A stretch of DNA of 64,000 bases from Ostrinia nubilalis (lineage: Eukaryota > Arthropoda > Insecta > Lepidoptera > Crambidae): NCBI RefSeq assembly GCF_963855985.1, contig NC_087117.1, positions 1,749,001-1,813,000 of the forward strand, written 5' to 3'. Shown one piece after another: positions 19,321-32,400 of this stretch. The translations under genes and the position numbers were made by a program. Positions within the stretch are counted from its first letter, which is position 1; the number at the start of each line of letters is the position of its first letter. Under the pieces are notes generated by a model that was not told the origin of the DNA, did not search any database, and saw only the letters and a program-made list of their open reading frames with translations.

Positions 19321-20439
19321 GAGTCTTTTGTGCATGTAGTTTTACCAACTCAAATGAGATATTTCAAAGTCCTAAGAAAGCTAGTATTATGGTCACCCTA
19401 CACAAGTTGCATGTCTAACACACCATGTGGTAGGTCTCCCACACTCGTTAAAGCTAAGAGGTTACATAAAGAGGTGCTTCAAATATTCAGGTGGGGTACA
19501 ATCGCGAACAAAACTCTGTGAGCAGTAAAAAAACAATAAAACCTGTAACAATTTGTCACTAAACTTACTTACTTCTTATTTATTTACTAGCTCGCTTGCA
19601 TTTCAATAAAATTGGTTATTTGGTAGATGTTCAAAGCAAAGAGGGTTGATTCTATCAAAGTAGGTAAGACAACTTTCGAAATGTCGAAATACCTACTCCA
19701 AAAAATAGACTTCCCCATACTAAATGACAGCCTAGATTGCTGATGACAATTTGTATGGAAATCTTTTTTTTTTTGGAAGTTTAGAATTATGTTCCTTTGG
19801 GGAAAGTTGAGCAGAAGAATCAAGCCTTTAACTTTTGGATAGTCCTACTGCTTCAGCGCTCACCATTTGGCGCTACTGTCTTAGCCTTAAGTGAGTGTCA
19901 GGAACTTACTTTACAGTGGCGCTAAATGTTGAGGTTAATATAGCCCATTGAAGGTACAAAAGGAAAGTAGGTAAGTACCTAGGTTTTTAAGGTAACACAA
20001 AAAGCAACCATTTGTATTTTCTACACAACTGTACCAAGAACATAAAATCAAAGCTAACAATATCATGTCTGTCTTTGTTTAAGCATTATTTGTCAACTCA
20101 AACTTAATTATTCATCGAAGAAAGCATTCAGAATCATTTCCATGACAAGAAAATTAATACGCCTTTGAAATCGGCCATTTTGTCTTCAACGTTGTGCAAT
20201 TTCGCGCGCTTTTTGTTTTTTAAACTGTGGCAAAGAAGTTTCAAGTTTTCTAACGTAATTTTTTCGCCGAGTTTTTTCACAAAATGTTTTGTTAACTTTA
20301 TCAAATGTTGGAAAAATTAAGAATATTATTTTACGTTTTTTTAACTCTGTTCATACCTTATGTACTTCAAGAATACATATCGGCGATACTTATAAGCAAA
20401 GTAAGGAGTTGCAACTGCAGATACTGTGAAAATTAAAAG
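19321..20439. promoter_or_regulatory. Upstream region of Ir93a
   Basis: No gene seen. This 1.1 kb is the only sequence between the last recognisable repeat and the Ir93a start codon, so the promoter is expected here. I could not pick out a convincing TATA box or initiator. Confidence 0.3.
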
Positions 20440-23400
20440 ATGGAAGTCCCGTTATTGTTATTATTTGTTATCAATTTGGGTTGTGTTTTATCGGAGATTT
20501 CTCTTCGGTTTGGTAAGTCGATCTCAGATTTTACATAATATTATTCTTAATTATTTTGTTAATTTCTTGATTTTTTTTCATTAACTCTTTTTCTTTAAGA
20601 ATTTTCTTGTAGTCCGTGAGTCCACTCCAAAATTTCATACATTAAATTATGCCATCACAAAAAAAGCGTGGCACATAGTCGTATGCGTAAGAGTTTCTCA
20701 AAATTTCCCCAATTTTATGTGAAAACGCAGCGTGGAACGTTCACGAAAGGTGGACCGACGACCTGATAAAGGTAGCAGGAAGACGCTGGATGCAGGCGAT
20801 GTGGAAATCATTGGGGGAGGCCTATGTTCAGCAGTGGACGTCCTGTGGCTGAAATGATGACGATAATCTGTAATAACAAAACCAAGGACTGTACAGTCGC
20901 GGAATGAAAAGGTTCGTCACCTTAGTGTCGGTTTTCGCTTGCACTAGGTAAGAGTCAAACCTGCCAACATAACCGTGCAAGAAACAGTGCTGCTAACATT
21001 TAAATCCCATCAAAAACAATACTTGTCAAAAAAACCAAGTCTCGCAACTCAGTTGTTCTACGGTAAAAAGTTGTGAGATCCATGTAATACCAAGTCCAGG
21101 CCAGGAAATCTTTAACGTTTTACATAAATTATTGACTTGGCCATCGCACTAAATAATTTAATTTACACGTGTTTTCATGCGATGGCCAAGTCAATATATT
21201 TATGTAAAACGTTAAAGATTTCCTGGCCTGGACTTGGTATTACATGGATCTCACAACTTTTTACCGTAGAACAACTGAGTTGCGAGACTTGGTTTTTTTG
21301 ACAAGTATTGTTTTTGATGGGATCTCATTTCTTTTTGTATTTTGTAGACAGCAGTTATGTATCTAGAAAACTGGACCGAAATTGAAAAATTTTACTCGAC
21401 TTGGCGGTTGCACTACCGTGCCCCCAAATATCATTTCTTTTTGTATTTTGTAGACAGCAGTTATGTATCTAGAAAACTGGACCGAAATTGAAAAATTTTA
21501 CTCGACTTGGCGGTTGCACTACCGTGCCCCCAAATATTTTAGTTTTTCCTTGATTCATACACCAAACACTACTTATATTCCAAATTTGAAGCTTCTAGGT
21601 CTGCTAGAAGTGCCTTAGAGTTTTGATGATCGGTGAGTCAGTGAGTCAGTCAGTGAGTGACAAAATTAAGTAACTTTGACCCGTTATAATTCTTAAACTA
21701 CTGGTTCAAATTGAATGAAATTTTAAATATACCGTGTCTTTACAATGCCTGCATAGCTAATGAAAATTCAGCCTTCTAGTTTTATCCACAACGAAGTTAC
21801 AGGCGGTCGAAAATGGCCTGAATTGCTTCGAGAAAAGGATGGTACGGCCGTGCCGCTTTTTTGCTCGACTTGGTGGGGGCACTGCCGTGCCCCCAGATTT
21901 TAAATAAATATGACGTTTGCTAACGAATAAGGTTTTGCTTGTTTATTTTTCTATCCCATCAGTGCAATGCAATGATGACATTGACCAATTGACAATAGTT
22001 TTTTTTATTTAATAGAAATAATAATGGCAGGTTGAACCAACAAGAAGGTTTTAGTTTATCAATCATATTAATCTTCTTGACAAGATAAGTCGTCAAACAA
22101 ATTTGATCTGAATAATTTTGAACTTTACTGACGAACAGTTAAAGATTATTTTCTCTAACTCCAGATTATTCTGTAACATAGTTTCAAAAGGTAATAATAT
22201 GTGCTCGCGATTCGTTGAAGGAATCAATTTGAAAACTGACGAACCTTTTCATTCCGTGACTGTACATGTACCTACCTGAATACCTATTGATTTGATCAAA
22301 AATTATAGTCTTCATCACGGAAGTCCACGATTCAGACCTGGCCCACCAGATAGGGCGAGCGTTGAGGAATGCCGAGGAACAGAGGTCAGGTGTCAAGATA
22401 AGCGATTATATGGTCCAGCTGGACAGAGAGAACGAAGACGAAAGCTATAGGAGGCGTGAGTATGACTGGGCATTCCAGAAAACTTTATTTATCATCATCG
22501 TCATCATCAGGTCATAGTCTCCACTGCAGCACGACCTTTAATTTGCCAGAGGCAAATCAAGGCCTGAACTCCCAACGGATGGATTGGAGACTAGGTAGGG
22601 AAGGCCTGGTGTTCACGGAGAAATATATGTTCCTTAGTTGCCTTTTACCACATCTACGGAAAGACTGGGAGAAGTTCTTATTCTACTTTACACCCCGTCT
22701 GGTCAGAGAAAGGGGAAGTGTTGTCCAAAATCTGGAATCCAAATCCTCTATTTGCTTCTAGTAGATATAGGTTTGTGCTTCTGCAGTGGAGACTACCAGC
22801 ATTACTTGATGATGGTTCAATGAAGTAAGTAATATGGTAGCATAATAGAAAACACCCAGACCAAAACAAGAAATAGGTGTGTCATGCACACAAAATTTCA
22901 TGTTTAAACTGTGCGGGTATCGAATCTGCGACTTCTGGTACAGTAAGCGTCAGATAGTTTAGTTTTAGTACACCCAAAATAGTAAAAGTTCGCAGCACGT
23001 ATTTGACAATTGGAATAAGGTTGTGTCACTTTTTGGCCACTTTGGGTGTCACGAACTATTTGACGCTGACTGAACCACTAGTTCAAATCATCATAAACTC
23101 TTGCAGTATGCTCAGGAGTGTCCAAAGGCGCGTCTCTCGTTATCGACCTGTCCTGGGCGCCTTGGGACATGGCAGAACAGCTGTGTGCCGAGTCAGGGTT
23201 ACCACTTGTCCGGACATCGCTTGGTTCGCAGCAGCTGGTGGCAGCATTGGACGAATATCTAGAAAGCAGGAACGCCACTGATGCTGCTATTCTTTTGGAG
23301 AGTGAGAGCGGTGAGTGAGGGTAGAAGAACTGGCTGGATGAACTTGAATCACTCCTTACTAAGGCCTGGTTTCCACTTAAGTGGAGAAGTGGTGCGGAAA

Positions 23401-26400
23401 TAAGGAAATCTGATCATATCTCCTCTCCGCTATGGTGAAAACCGCGCCTGAAAGGTAGTCGTGCATGAGCTAGCAAAACGATGGCTATTTATTTGCACAA
23501 AGCACCTAGACTGCATCTCACTTATCACCAGGTGCGATTGCGGTCAAATACCTGCCTTGTCTAGCATAAAAAAATATTTAAAAAATCATTATAGCTGGAC
23601 CAACATACAAAAATAAAACAACTGCTAGAAACAAGTGCTTCACTCTAAAAAGTTCTTTATTTTTAATTAGTCATGATGATCCAAAACCGGGACAAACTTG
23701 ACCTTCACTGGTTGGCTTTCATTGGCGGTCAAGCTGTAGACGTAAGTGGGCTAAGTGGCTAGATCCTGGCTGCACAGGAGTTTCAGCGGTGGGAACGAGA
23801 GGTGGGAATAGTCTCGCCATTCCCACCTCTCTTTCCCACCGCTGTAACTCTTTTTAAGATAAACCAAGTGTTTTCCTTTTCAGATGTAGACAAAACGCTA
23901 TACGAACTGCTGGGGAGGTCCAACGTGCGTCTATGGGTCCACGCAGGACTCACCAGGGATTCTGCCAAGGCACTGAAGAGCATGAGACCAGAGCCAAGCT
24001 TCTTCGTCATCGTCGGCGAGAGCGGATTTTTGATGGACACTTACAGACGCGTTAGTATAGATTACGTCATCTTAATGATCATCATCAGATCATTTAGTCT
24101 TGAATGCAGGATCATGCCCTCTAATTTACCAGAGGTGGAGGCTTCAAGCTAAGCACTGTGCTAATCATCATCATGTCAGCCATAGAACGTCCACTGCTGA
24201 ACATAGGCCTCCCCCAATGATTTCCATAATGACCCGTAGGTAGCGGCCTGCATCTAGCGCTACCTAGATGGTATTCTGATATGCTATCGAGTCTACTTTA
24301 CCAGCTTCTGACTTTGGATTTTGGATGGAAGAGCAACCATCGATAGTTTAATGAAAAGCAATTTTATTGACAGAAAACTACTCTACCGATACCGTTGGTA
24401 GAACAGAAACAACAATCCTACACGTGTATTTTAATTCCAATGGGGCATCATGGCTAAGAAACAAAAAACAAGAAAACAAGAAGAAGAAAAAATCGCTGAA
24501 CAAAGCTACCTTGTTAAAACGATCGATATTCTACCATACTGTTGTCCTATCGACGCATTTGAAAGCACTATCAAACATCCATTTTTGCCTTCTGCAGTTG
24601 ATTACCTACATGACAATAAACGTTTATTTCTGTATTATTTTCCCTACCCTCCAGGCTGTAAAAGAGAAGCTAGTCCGCCGCGACTACCGCTGGAATCTGG
24701 TCCTCACAGACTATTCAGGAGACTCAATTGACGTCAACCAGCTGCCCCTCCCAACTATGATACTGCATGTAGACCAAGTGGAGTGCTGCAGACTGCTAGG
24801 GTTGAGGGAGGAGTGCAGCTGCCCTTCTGATTTGAAGGTAGGTTTTGTTTTGAGAACTAATATCTTCTACAGAATCAGTTTTGAGAGAAAAAATTGTTTG
24901 GTTACTTGCGATCCGGCTCGAAGGACCATATTTTTAAAATATACAAATGGACACAATGTTTGAACTATTCCTTCCCGGTCCTTAGAACGGGTGGACAGCT
25001 ATGCCATTTATTTTACTTAACCTACTCGGTTGGCCAGGGCCGGATCTACCATCTAGTTAACGCAAAACAATAGCCTTTAAATCATATAGCAATTGCACTT
25101 ATAAGGTTGACGCCGCTGTCGACCAAGGTCCTGTATCTTGCCAGCGGCGCCATCATCATCATTTTCAGGCATAGGACGTCCACTGCTGAACATAGGCCTC
25201 CCCCAATCATTTCCACAATGGCCGGTTGATGGCGGCCTGCATCCAGCGCCTTCCCGCTACCTTTATGAGGTCGTCTGTCCACCTTGTGGGTGGCTACGGC
25301 AGCGGCGCCAACTAAAGTGCAAAAACGGTAGCCCTCAGGTTACGTTTGCTAAACAAGGCATGATCTCCATAGTATTTTAACCATCATAAGCCCTCATTGC
25401 TAAAAAGGCATGGTCTTTCCAGAGGAAACAACTCATTATCAACGCTCTTGTACTCTATTTATCGGAGACATACTCCAAGCTTGAGAGAGAACTGCCTGTA
25501 TTGAGTACCAAGGTGGACTGCGACAATGTCCTGGCTTCAGAGATGAATGTGACCAGGGATCGGTTGGTCAGGCAGTTCGGTGAAGATGTGGAGATCAATA
25601 ACGACACGCTGTTCTATTGGGATGATGATAGGTAAGTTGCGGGATGGTAGGGCAAGCTATATTTGGGACAAATATAAGTGCCCTGGAAAGGGCCTGTGTA
25701 CTGAATATTTTTTTTAAGCTGAATTTGATGAATTGATGACGTCTTCAGCTTTGTAATTTTCGCAGTAAAGATGATGCTGAGCTACAAGCTCAGGGTAGTT
25801 TTCAGTCAAATTACGTCCACTGCTGGACAAAGTTCTCCCTAAGGATTTCCACAACGATCGGCCCAGCGCTTTCCGCGTCCAGGTGCTTCCCACGACCTTC
25901 ACCAGATCGTCAGTCCACGTAGATAGATACTTGGGAAATTAATAAGATCAAAATCGAGTTGAGCAGAGATTGAACTGCTTATGTGCCTGTTCTTAAAATT
26001 ATAACCGTATCCAGCTTCTGGCCTAAGGTGGAGCTAGTCATATTCAGCTTCTGGCCTAGGGAGAGCAAGTCAGATTTTTTAAATCAGATCGTTTGACTTA
26101 GCTCCTTCAAAGTGACTCTCAGACTCTGAAACTCTGATCTGACTCTTATGCCCGTTTTCACCATCAATCCCTAATTTTTAAGTGCCCCTATGGTAAAACA
26201 CATAACTGGAATTTTGTTTTCATTCACTTTAAAATTAGGGATTGATGGCATTAGACTCTAATTTGACTCTAAGACTCTGATCTGACTCTGAGACTCTGAT
26301 CTGACTCAGAGACTCTGAACTGACTCTGAGACTGATCTGACTCTGAAACTCTGAGGCTTTGATAGTTTGATCTGACTCCGAGACTCTGGTTACGCCCATG

Positions 26401-29400
26401 GTGATATGGTGATGGCCATAATATGGCACTATAAAAATGTTACAGGTCCGGTCTTTTCCTCCGGTCCTCCTTCGTCCTCTCCGTATACAGACCAGACTCG
26501 GGCCTGGAGACGGTAGCGAGCTGGTCTGCTAATGACGAGTACAAACTGCTGCCTGGAGTCACTTTGGACTCTCTGAAGTTGTTCTTTCGGATTGGAACTT
26601 CTCCGGTAAGAAACTGGTCTGTAACATCGTAAAGATAGAACGTCACGTTTGGGTTTTATTTGGAAACTTTTGTAAATCTAACAAAAACTTATTAAGTACC
26701 TACTCCGGAACATTTAGGCTGAGTTGCACCACCACCTAACTTTAACCGTTGTTTTTTGTATGGAGTTTGAGTGTGACAGACTATTAACGTTTGTTAAAGT
26801 TACGGTAAGACGGTGCAACCCAGCCTTAGTGCTTGGCCGACTGCATACATTGTCGCGGCGCGGCACAGCGTACTCAAACATTTAAAATGAAATCTTATTC
26901 GCGTGCTCATCTATGAACTGTCTTAGTGCTGGCCAAGCACTTATATTGTAAGAGGTTGGTATTGCTGATATAGCAGCAGTAGAAACAGATTTTATGAAAT
27001 TTTCAACTGTGTTGGTACGGCTCTTGAGATTCTGTTCGCTGAAAGACAGACACCCCCACACTTAAAAACACCAAACGCGGCAATTGAGTCCCTTTAAATC
27101 ACTGAAACCTGCGATCCGATACCGATTCCGAACGAAAAGTCGCGTAATCGCAAATCGCGAAGTCGCAAAATCGCCAATTAATTGCTGATGCTAAATGTGT
27201 GCAGTTGCTCTAAAACCCAAATATTTCTAGGCTGTACCATGGACGCTACCGAAGCTAGACCCAGAGACAGGGGAGCCTGAAGTGAATGAGGACGGGCAAC
27301 CAGTTTACGAGGGGTACTGCATCGATCTTATATCCAAACTGGCAGAGGTGAGAATCCACGTAATTATAATAAAGTACCTACTTAAACATAAGCTATAAGT
27401 ACAGAACAATGACACTCAAGTTTTAACATTTAAAAGATAGATAGAAACTTAGCTAACTCAGCACAATAAAATTGCTTTGGTACTTACCTTCTTGCTTATC
27501 AACTAAAGTCCGGTCGCCGTCCTTCTCACTTTGGTAGCTTGGTGCCATTGGACGAATTTCTATTTGCTCGGCGACCGGACTTTAGCAGCATATTCCCAAT
27601 CACCAGTTGGCGCCACCAACGAGCCCTGTCCCTCACCAATGGCGCGAACTGTTGAGCATTTAAAATTATACAAGGGATTCTTTTACTTACAGACAATGGA
27701 ATTTGACTACGAGATAATAACTCCAAAATCTGGCAGTTTCGGGAAGAAACTGCCGAATGGATCTTGGGATGGAGTGGTTGGTGATTTGATGAGAGGGGTA
27801 ATTAATAAAACGTCCTTTCATAACCATTGGACTAGGCCATGAATATCGGAATCTCGTAATATCGGAATCTCGGAGTAAGAAATCCGATATTACAATTCCG
27901 ATATTGAATGACCCAATATCGTAATATCGGAATCAGATAAAGGTTTTAATTGAGATTTTAAACAAAGCGTTTAAACGCGGCACAACCAGCCACAAAGCCC
28001 AAAATACATGATTGGCAAAGACCAATGAGTTTCTCATGTCTCTCAGTTCTCTCACCATCACTTTTTGTCCCACTGCAAATATTTATGGTTAATTTAACTT
28101 GTTCTGAAACAATTTTAGCACTTGCCGTACTTGGTCTTAGCAATGAAAAACGACATCTCAACTACCTTCCAAACATTAATTGGACTATGGCCCGTCAGTT
28201 CTGCGTACATGTGCCCTGTCCATTGTCACTTCAGCTTGCTAGTCCGTCGGGCTATGTCAGCGGCTTTAGTTCGTTTACGGAGCTTCTCATTTCTCATCGA
28301 TCTCGTAAAGAAATCGAATGTGGCGCCCTCTAGCGGACAAAACATAGAGAGTAAAAAAATAAAGTTAAGATAAATATGCCGTGTTTGGTATCATTTGAAA
28401 GCGCTTTACTTGTACATTTTGAATATATATATATTACTAGCATTTGCTTGTGACTTTACCTGTATTCATGGGCTGATTGCATATAATTCACATCTATGCG
28501 TTCATAGCTTCTTTACTACTTATTAGTTCATCAATTTAACTTTTGGTAATATTATGCGCCACAAATACACTTTATCACCAAAATAGTACAAATAATAAAA
28601 AGTAAAAAAACTAAAACCCAACTACGACAAAAAACGACGCTGAAAAAGTATAAAACAAGATTTTCAGAATACTGAACTGAACAAAGTTGCTAATATATGT
28701 AGTTGCATAGTAATTTTCATGTTTGGAAAGGCGTAGTCACACGTTACATATACGAGTACCTACCTACCGTAGCACTGACAACGTGTGACTGCGGTTTTCC
28801 AAACATGAAAATTACTATGCAACTATATTAGCAACTTTGTTCAGTTCAGTATTCTGAAAATCTTGTTTTATACTTTTTCAGCGTCGTTTTTTGTCATAGT
28901 TGGGTTTTAGTTTTTTTACTTTTTATTATTTGTACTATTTTTGTCTTTAAGCACTGAGGTATTTTGGACGAAAAGATGTTGTATAGTTTCCCGAAAGCGG
29001 CCCAGCCGAGTAAGTTTCGGCGATTTACCGCTTTCTCGAAATGGCATGTACCTAGCTGGATCGTTTGTCCGAGGTAGCATACTTGTCAACAATCTCGAGA
29101 ATCGAGCTCCCAACCGAAAATAGTTAGGGTGCAACATGGTCATATGCTTCGTTTTGTCCATCTTCATCCGAAGGCCTACCTGTTGGGAGATTCGATTAAG
29201 GTATTCGAGCATTGTGCCGAGGTCTTCCAGCGATTCCGCCCTTGTATGCAAAATTGACGGCCAATGGGGCAGCAAGGTTCTGGAGTGGAGGCCACGTACC
29301 GGAAAGCGCAGCGTAGGACTGCCATCCACAAGGTGGACCGACGACCTCATAAAGGTAGCAGGAAGACTATGGATGCAGGCCGCCACCAACCGGCCATTGT

Positions 29401-32400
29401 GGAAATTATTGGGGAGGACTATATTCAGCAATGGACGTCCTATGGCTGAAATGATGATGATGAGGATGGCCCGTGGTTTTGTGAGTTGTACATCGATAAT
29501 CAAAAAGGAACAAATTACAAGCATACTCAAGTTTTTTACCACTACCTAAAATTTTTGTAACATGTGACTTAAATGACTTTACAAATCGTTCTGTCAGTGT
29601 TGGTTGAAGGAGTAAGTTTGTTTGATACCTGTTTTACAAAAGCACTTAAATTATTTGCTAGTCCATATTGGCTCATTATCAGAAACCAAATGCAATGGAT
29701 ACTCATAACATACAAAAATGGTTTTAAATACTTCAATTTTATAATTTTAAGAAGTGCTGTTTCGTACGAAATTAAATATTTTGATGAAAATCATTATTTT
29801 ACTGTATACAATCGAGAAATGTTACGAATATAACCAAATATTCAATTTATAACACATAAACTCAATTCCGATATTAATATCGGAATTCCGATATTAATAT
29901 CGGAATTCCGATATTGAGATCTAATATCGGAAACCAATATCGGAATTGAAAACCTTCCGATATTACATGCCCTACATTGGACTAAGTACATAATATTCAT
30001 AACTCTCAAAGACGTTGACCAGAAGTTCCTTTGTGGAACTGTAAGAGCACTACAACCTGAGGGTTGAGTGTGAGTTTACATCAAAGGCCGTCACTTGCGA
30101 ACGCGTTAAAAATATAATTTAGTTCTTGAAAGTTTCCGCTAGGGGCACTGTACAATCTGTCATACATTGTCATTTTTTTACGCGCTCACTAGTGACAATA
30201 GTGACGACGTTTGATGTAAACTCACACTAAGGCCTCAGCCTCGAACTTAGCGGGCAGCGGGGCGGGAGCGGCGGCGGCGCGGGAGCGGGGCGGGCAACGC
30301 AAACCCGTTCTCGAAACAAGCGGGCAGCTCGCGCGGCGCTTTAGCGGCGAAGTGTTGTGTTCGGGGTTGTGTTGTCGAGATAGGTATTTGTTTTTCTTCT
30401 CAGCACTTGCCATATGTTTGTCTCGAAGCGCTGGTAGGGCCCAAAAGATAAGGAGACATGTAAAGTGCCCCATAAGGGCTATCTTTTCTTTTTTATTATT
30501 TTCTATAATAATTTTGACGTTCATAAGTGCCACTTGTGGTCTAAACTGAATAAATACTTTTGATTTTGATTTTGATTTTTTGATTTTTATTCGCAAACGA
30601 AATGTCTGAACAACGGCGACAATTTCATTTCGATTCAAATTTATTCCTAACGCTCGATTTATTGTGGGCAAAAGAAGGAGTGCGCTGCCCGCTCGCTGCC
30701 CGCTCCCGCGCCGCTGCCCGCTCGTTGCCCGCTCCCGCGCCGCTGTTTTCGAGAACCGGTCTGTTTGATTTTACGCATAAGATCCTGCCGCTCCCGCGCC
30801 GCCGCCGCTCCCGCCCCGCTAAACTCGAGGCTGAGGCCTAAGCCCTCTGATCGAGTTAACTGCTTATCTAGCAGCTGTGACGTTACATCGACGCTCTGGT
30901 ATGCATGTGGTGAACGCGGCGAGGTGTGCGAGTGAGTGGACAGGATAGTCGCATTCCAGCGAGATTCGCAGTTAGCTCGATCAGGTTGTAGTTGAGTTTT
31001 GGTGGTCAGACTATAGAGCGATGGTCCCAAAAAAAGTATGACAAATGGAAAAAAAACTATAAATCACTTTTTGACCCAATCAGTGCGTGTTGCAGGAAAC
31101 CGATCTTGCTGTGGCCGCATTGACAATGACTGCAGAGAGGGAAGAAGTCATCGACTTCGTCGCTCCATACTTTGAGCAAACTGGTATTCTAATTGGTGAG
31201 TACTTAGAGTAGCAATTATGATTATCATTATTTGAGTCCACATCAACCCCCAAAGAACAACAGCAATGGCAACATGGGACTAGCCATGGCATAATGTACC
31301 AATGATGTATCTTGTTGCCATTTGTTGGGGCCGCACTTTTCGCTGTTTGTCACACTTGCGTTGTCTGTGCCACTTGGCGCCATTAAGCCCCACTTATCAT
31401 TCTTTGTTTGTCACACTTGCCTCACCAATCGCAATCCCATACCGTTAAAAGTCTAGTTATTTTCTTCTAAAGTTATACGTTTAGAATCTATTGGTGGGTA
31501 GGGATACTAGGGATGGCTTTTTGCTTGTTCCTTATTAATTTATCTATTTAAACTTGTCTGCAGCGATTCGCAAGCCGATCCGCAAGACTTCTCTCTTCAA
31601 GTTCATGACGGTGTTAAGGACAGAGGTGTGGCTGAGCATAGTAGCGGCTCTGGTACTGACTGGACTCATGATCTGGTTGCTGGACAAATACTCGCCATAT
31701 TCCGCAAGGAATAACCCTCAGGCTCACCCTTATCCCTGCAGGTAGAAACCTTGGGATGCTTGTGAATCCAATAGCATTTAAGGTGGTCATTTATGTCATT
31801 TGGCGCCATTTGTTACACTTGGCGCCATGATACACTTGGCTCCATTTTGTCAAACTGGGTCTCACGTGAACACACTTGACGCCAGTGTCACACTCATTGC
31901 TTTATGTCACACTTGTCATACCATGCACGAGTCCTCAAGTCCATGAGTTGCTAAGAACAGAGGTGTGGCTGAGTATACAGGGTGTTAGGTAAATGGGTAT
32001 ATGAGCCGACACTAGCCCATGTTAACATGGGCATATAAATGGTACGGTGAAATCAGAAATTTGATATCATCATTTTATTATTATTTTTTAATTTTCATAT
32101 AAAATCGGATTTGTGTGAAAATTTTAATAATTAAAATGAAGATATCAATTTTCTGACTTCACCATACCATTTATATGCCCATGCTAACATGGGCTAGTGT
32201 CGGCTCATACCCATTTACCTGACACCCTGTAGTAGCGGCTCTGGTACTGACTGAACTCATGATCTGGTTGCTGGATAAATACTCCCCTTACTCAGCAAGG
32301 AATAACCCTCAAGCTCACCCTTATCCGTGCAGGTATCCTTGCCAGACATGTTAAGGTATTTGTGCATCATTTAGGACACTCGTCACACTTTTGAGATTAT

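Larger units (their letters stand above)
27835..29974. mobile_element. Composite 2.1 kb element with CCGATATT end arrays
   Basis: It is flanked by the direct repeat CATTGGACTA (27825-27834 and 29975-29984), a likely target duplication. The left end is GGCCATGAATATCGGAATC and the right end CCGATATTACATGCCCTA, with several ATATCGG/CCGATATT words behind each end. Nested inside are the long palindrome 28581-28940 and the rearranged RTE fragment 28950-29460. No transposase was recognised. It fills most of Ir93a intron 9, the largest intron of the gene. Confidence 0.65.

Noticed and set aside
21875..21894. GGGGGCAC/GTGCCCCC hairpin as a Helitron 3' end
   Set aside because: The sequence after the hairpin lacks the CTRR end and I see no TC start or AT target site, so the family is left unnamed.
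26080..26400. ACTCTGA repeats as a CRISPR-like array
   Set aside because: Short degenerate units without unique spacers, inside a eukaryotic intron; simple repeat.
28916..29549. Overlapping frames on both strands of 208 and 137 codons
   Set aside because: They mix a palindrome arm, an inverted reverse transcriptase piece and an RTE tail; treated as a rearranged mobile-element fragment, not a gene.
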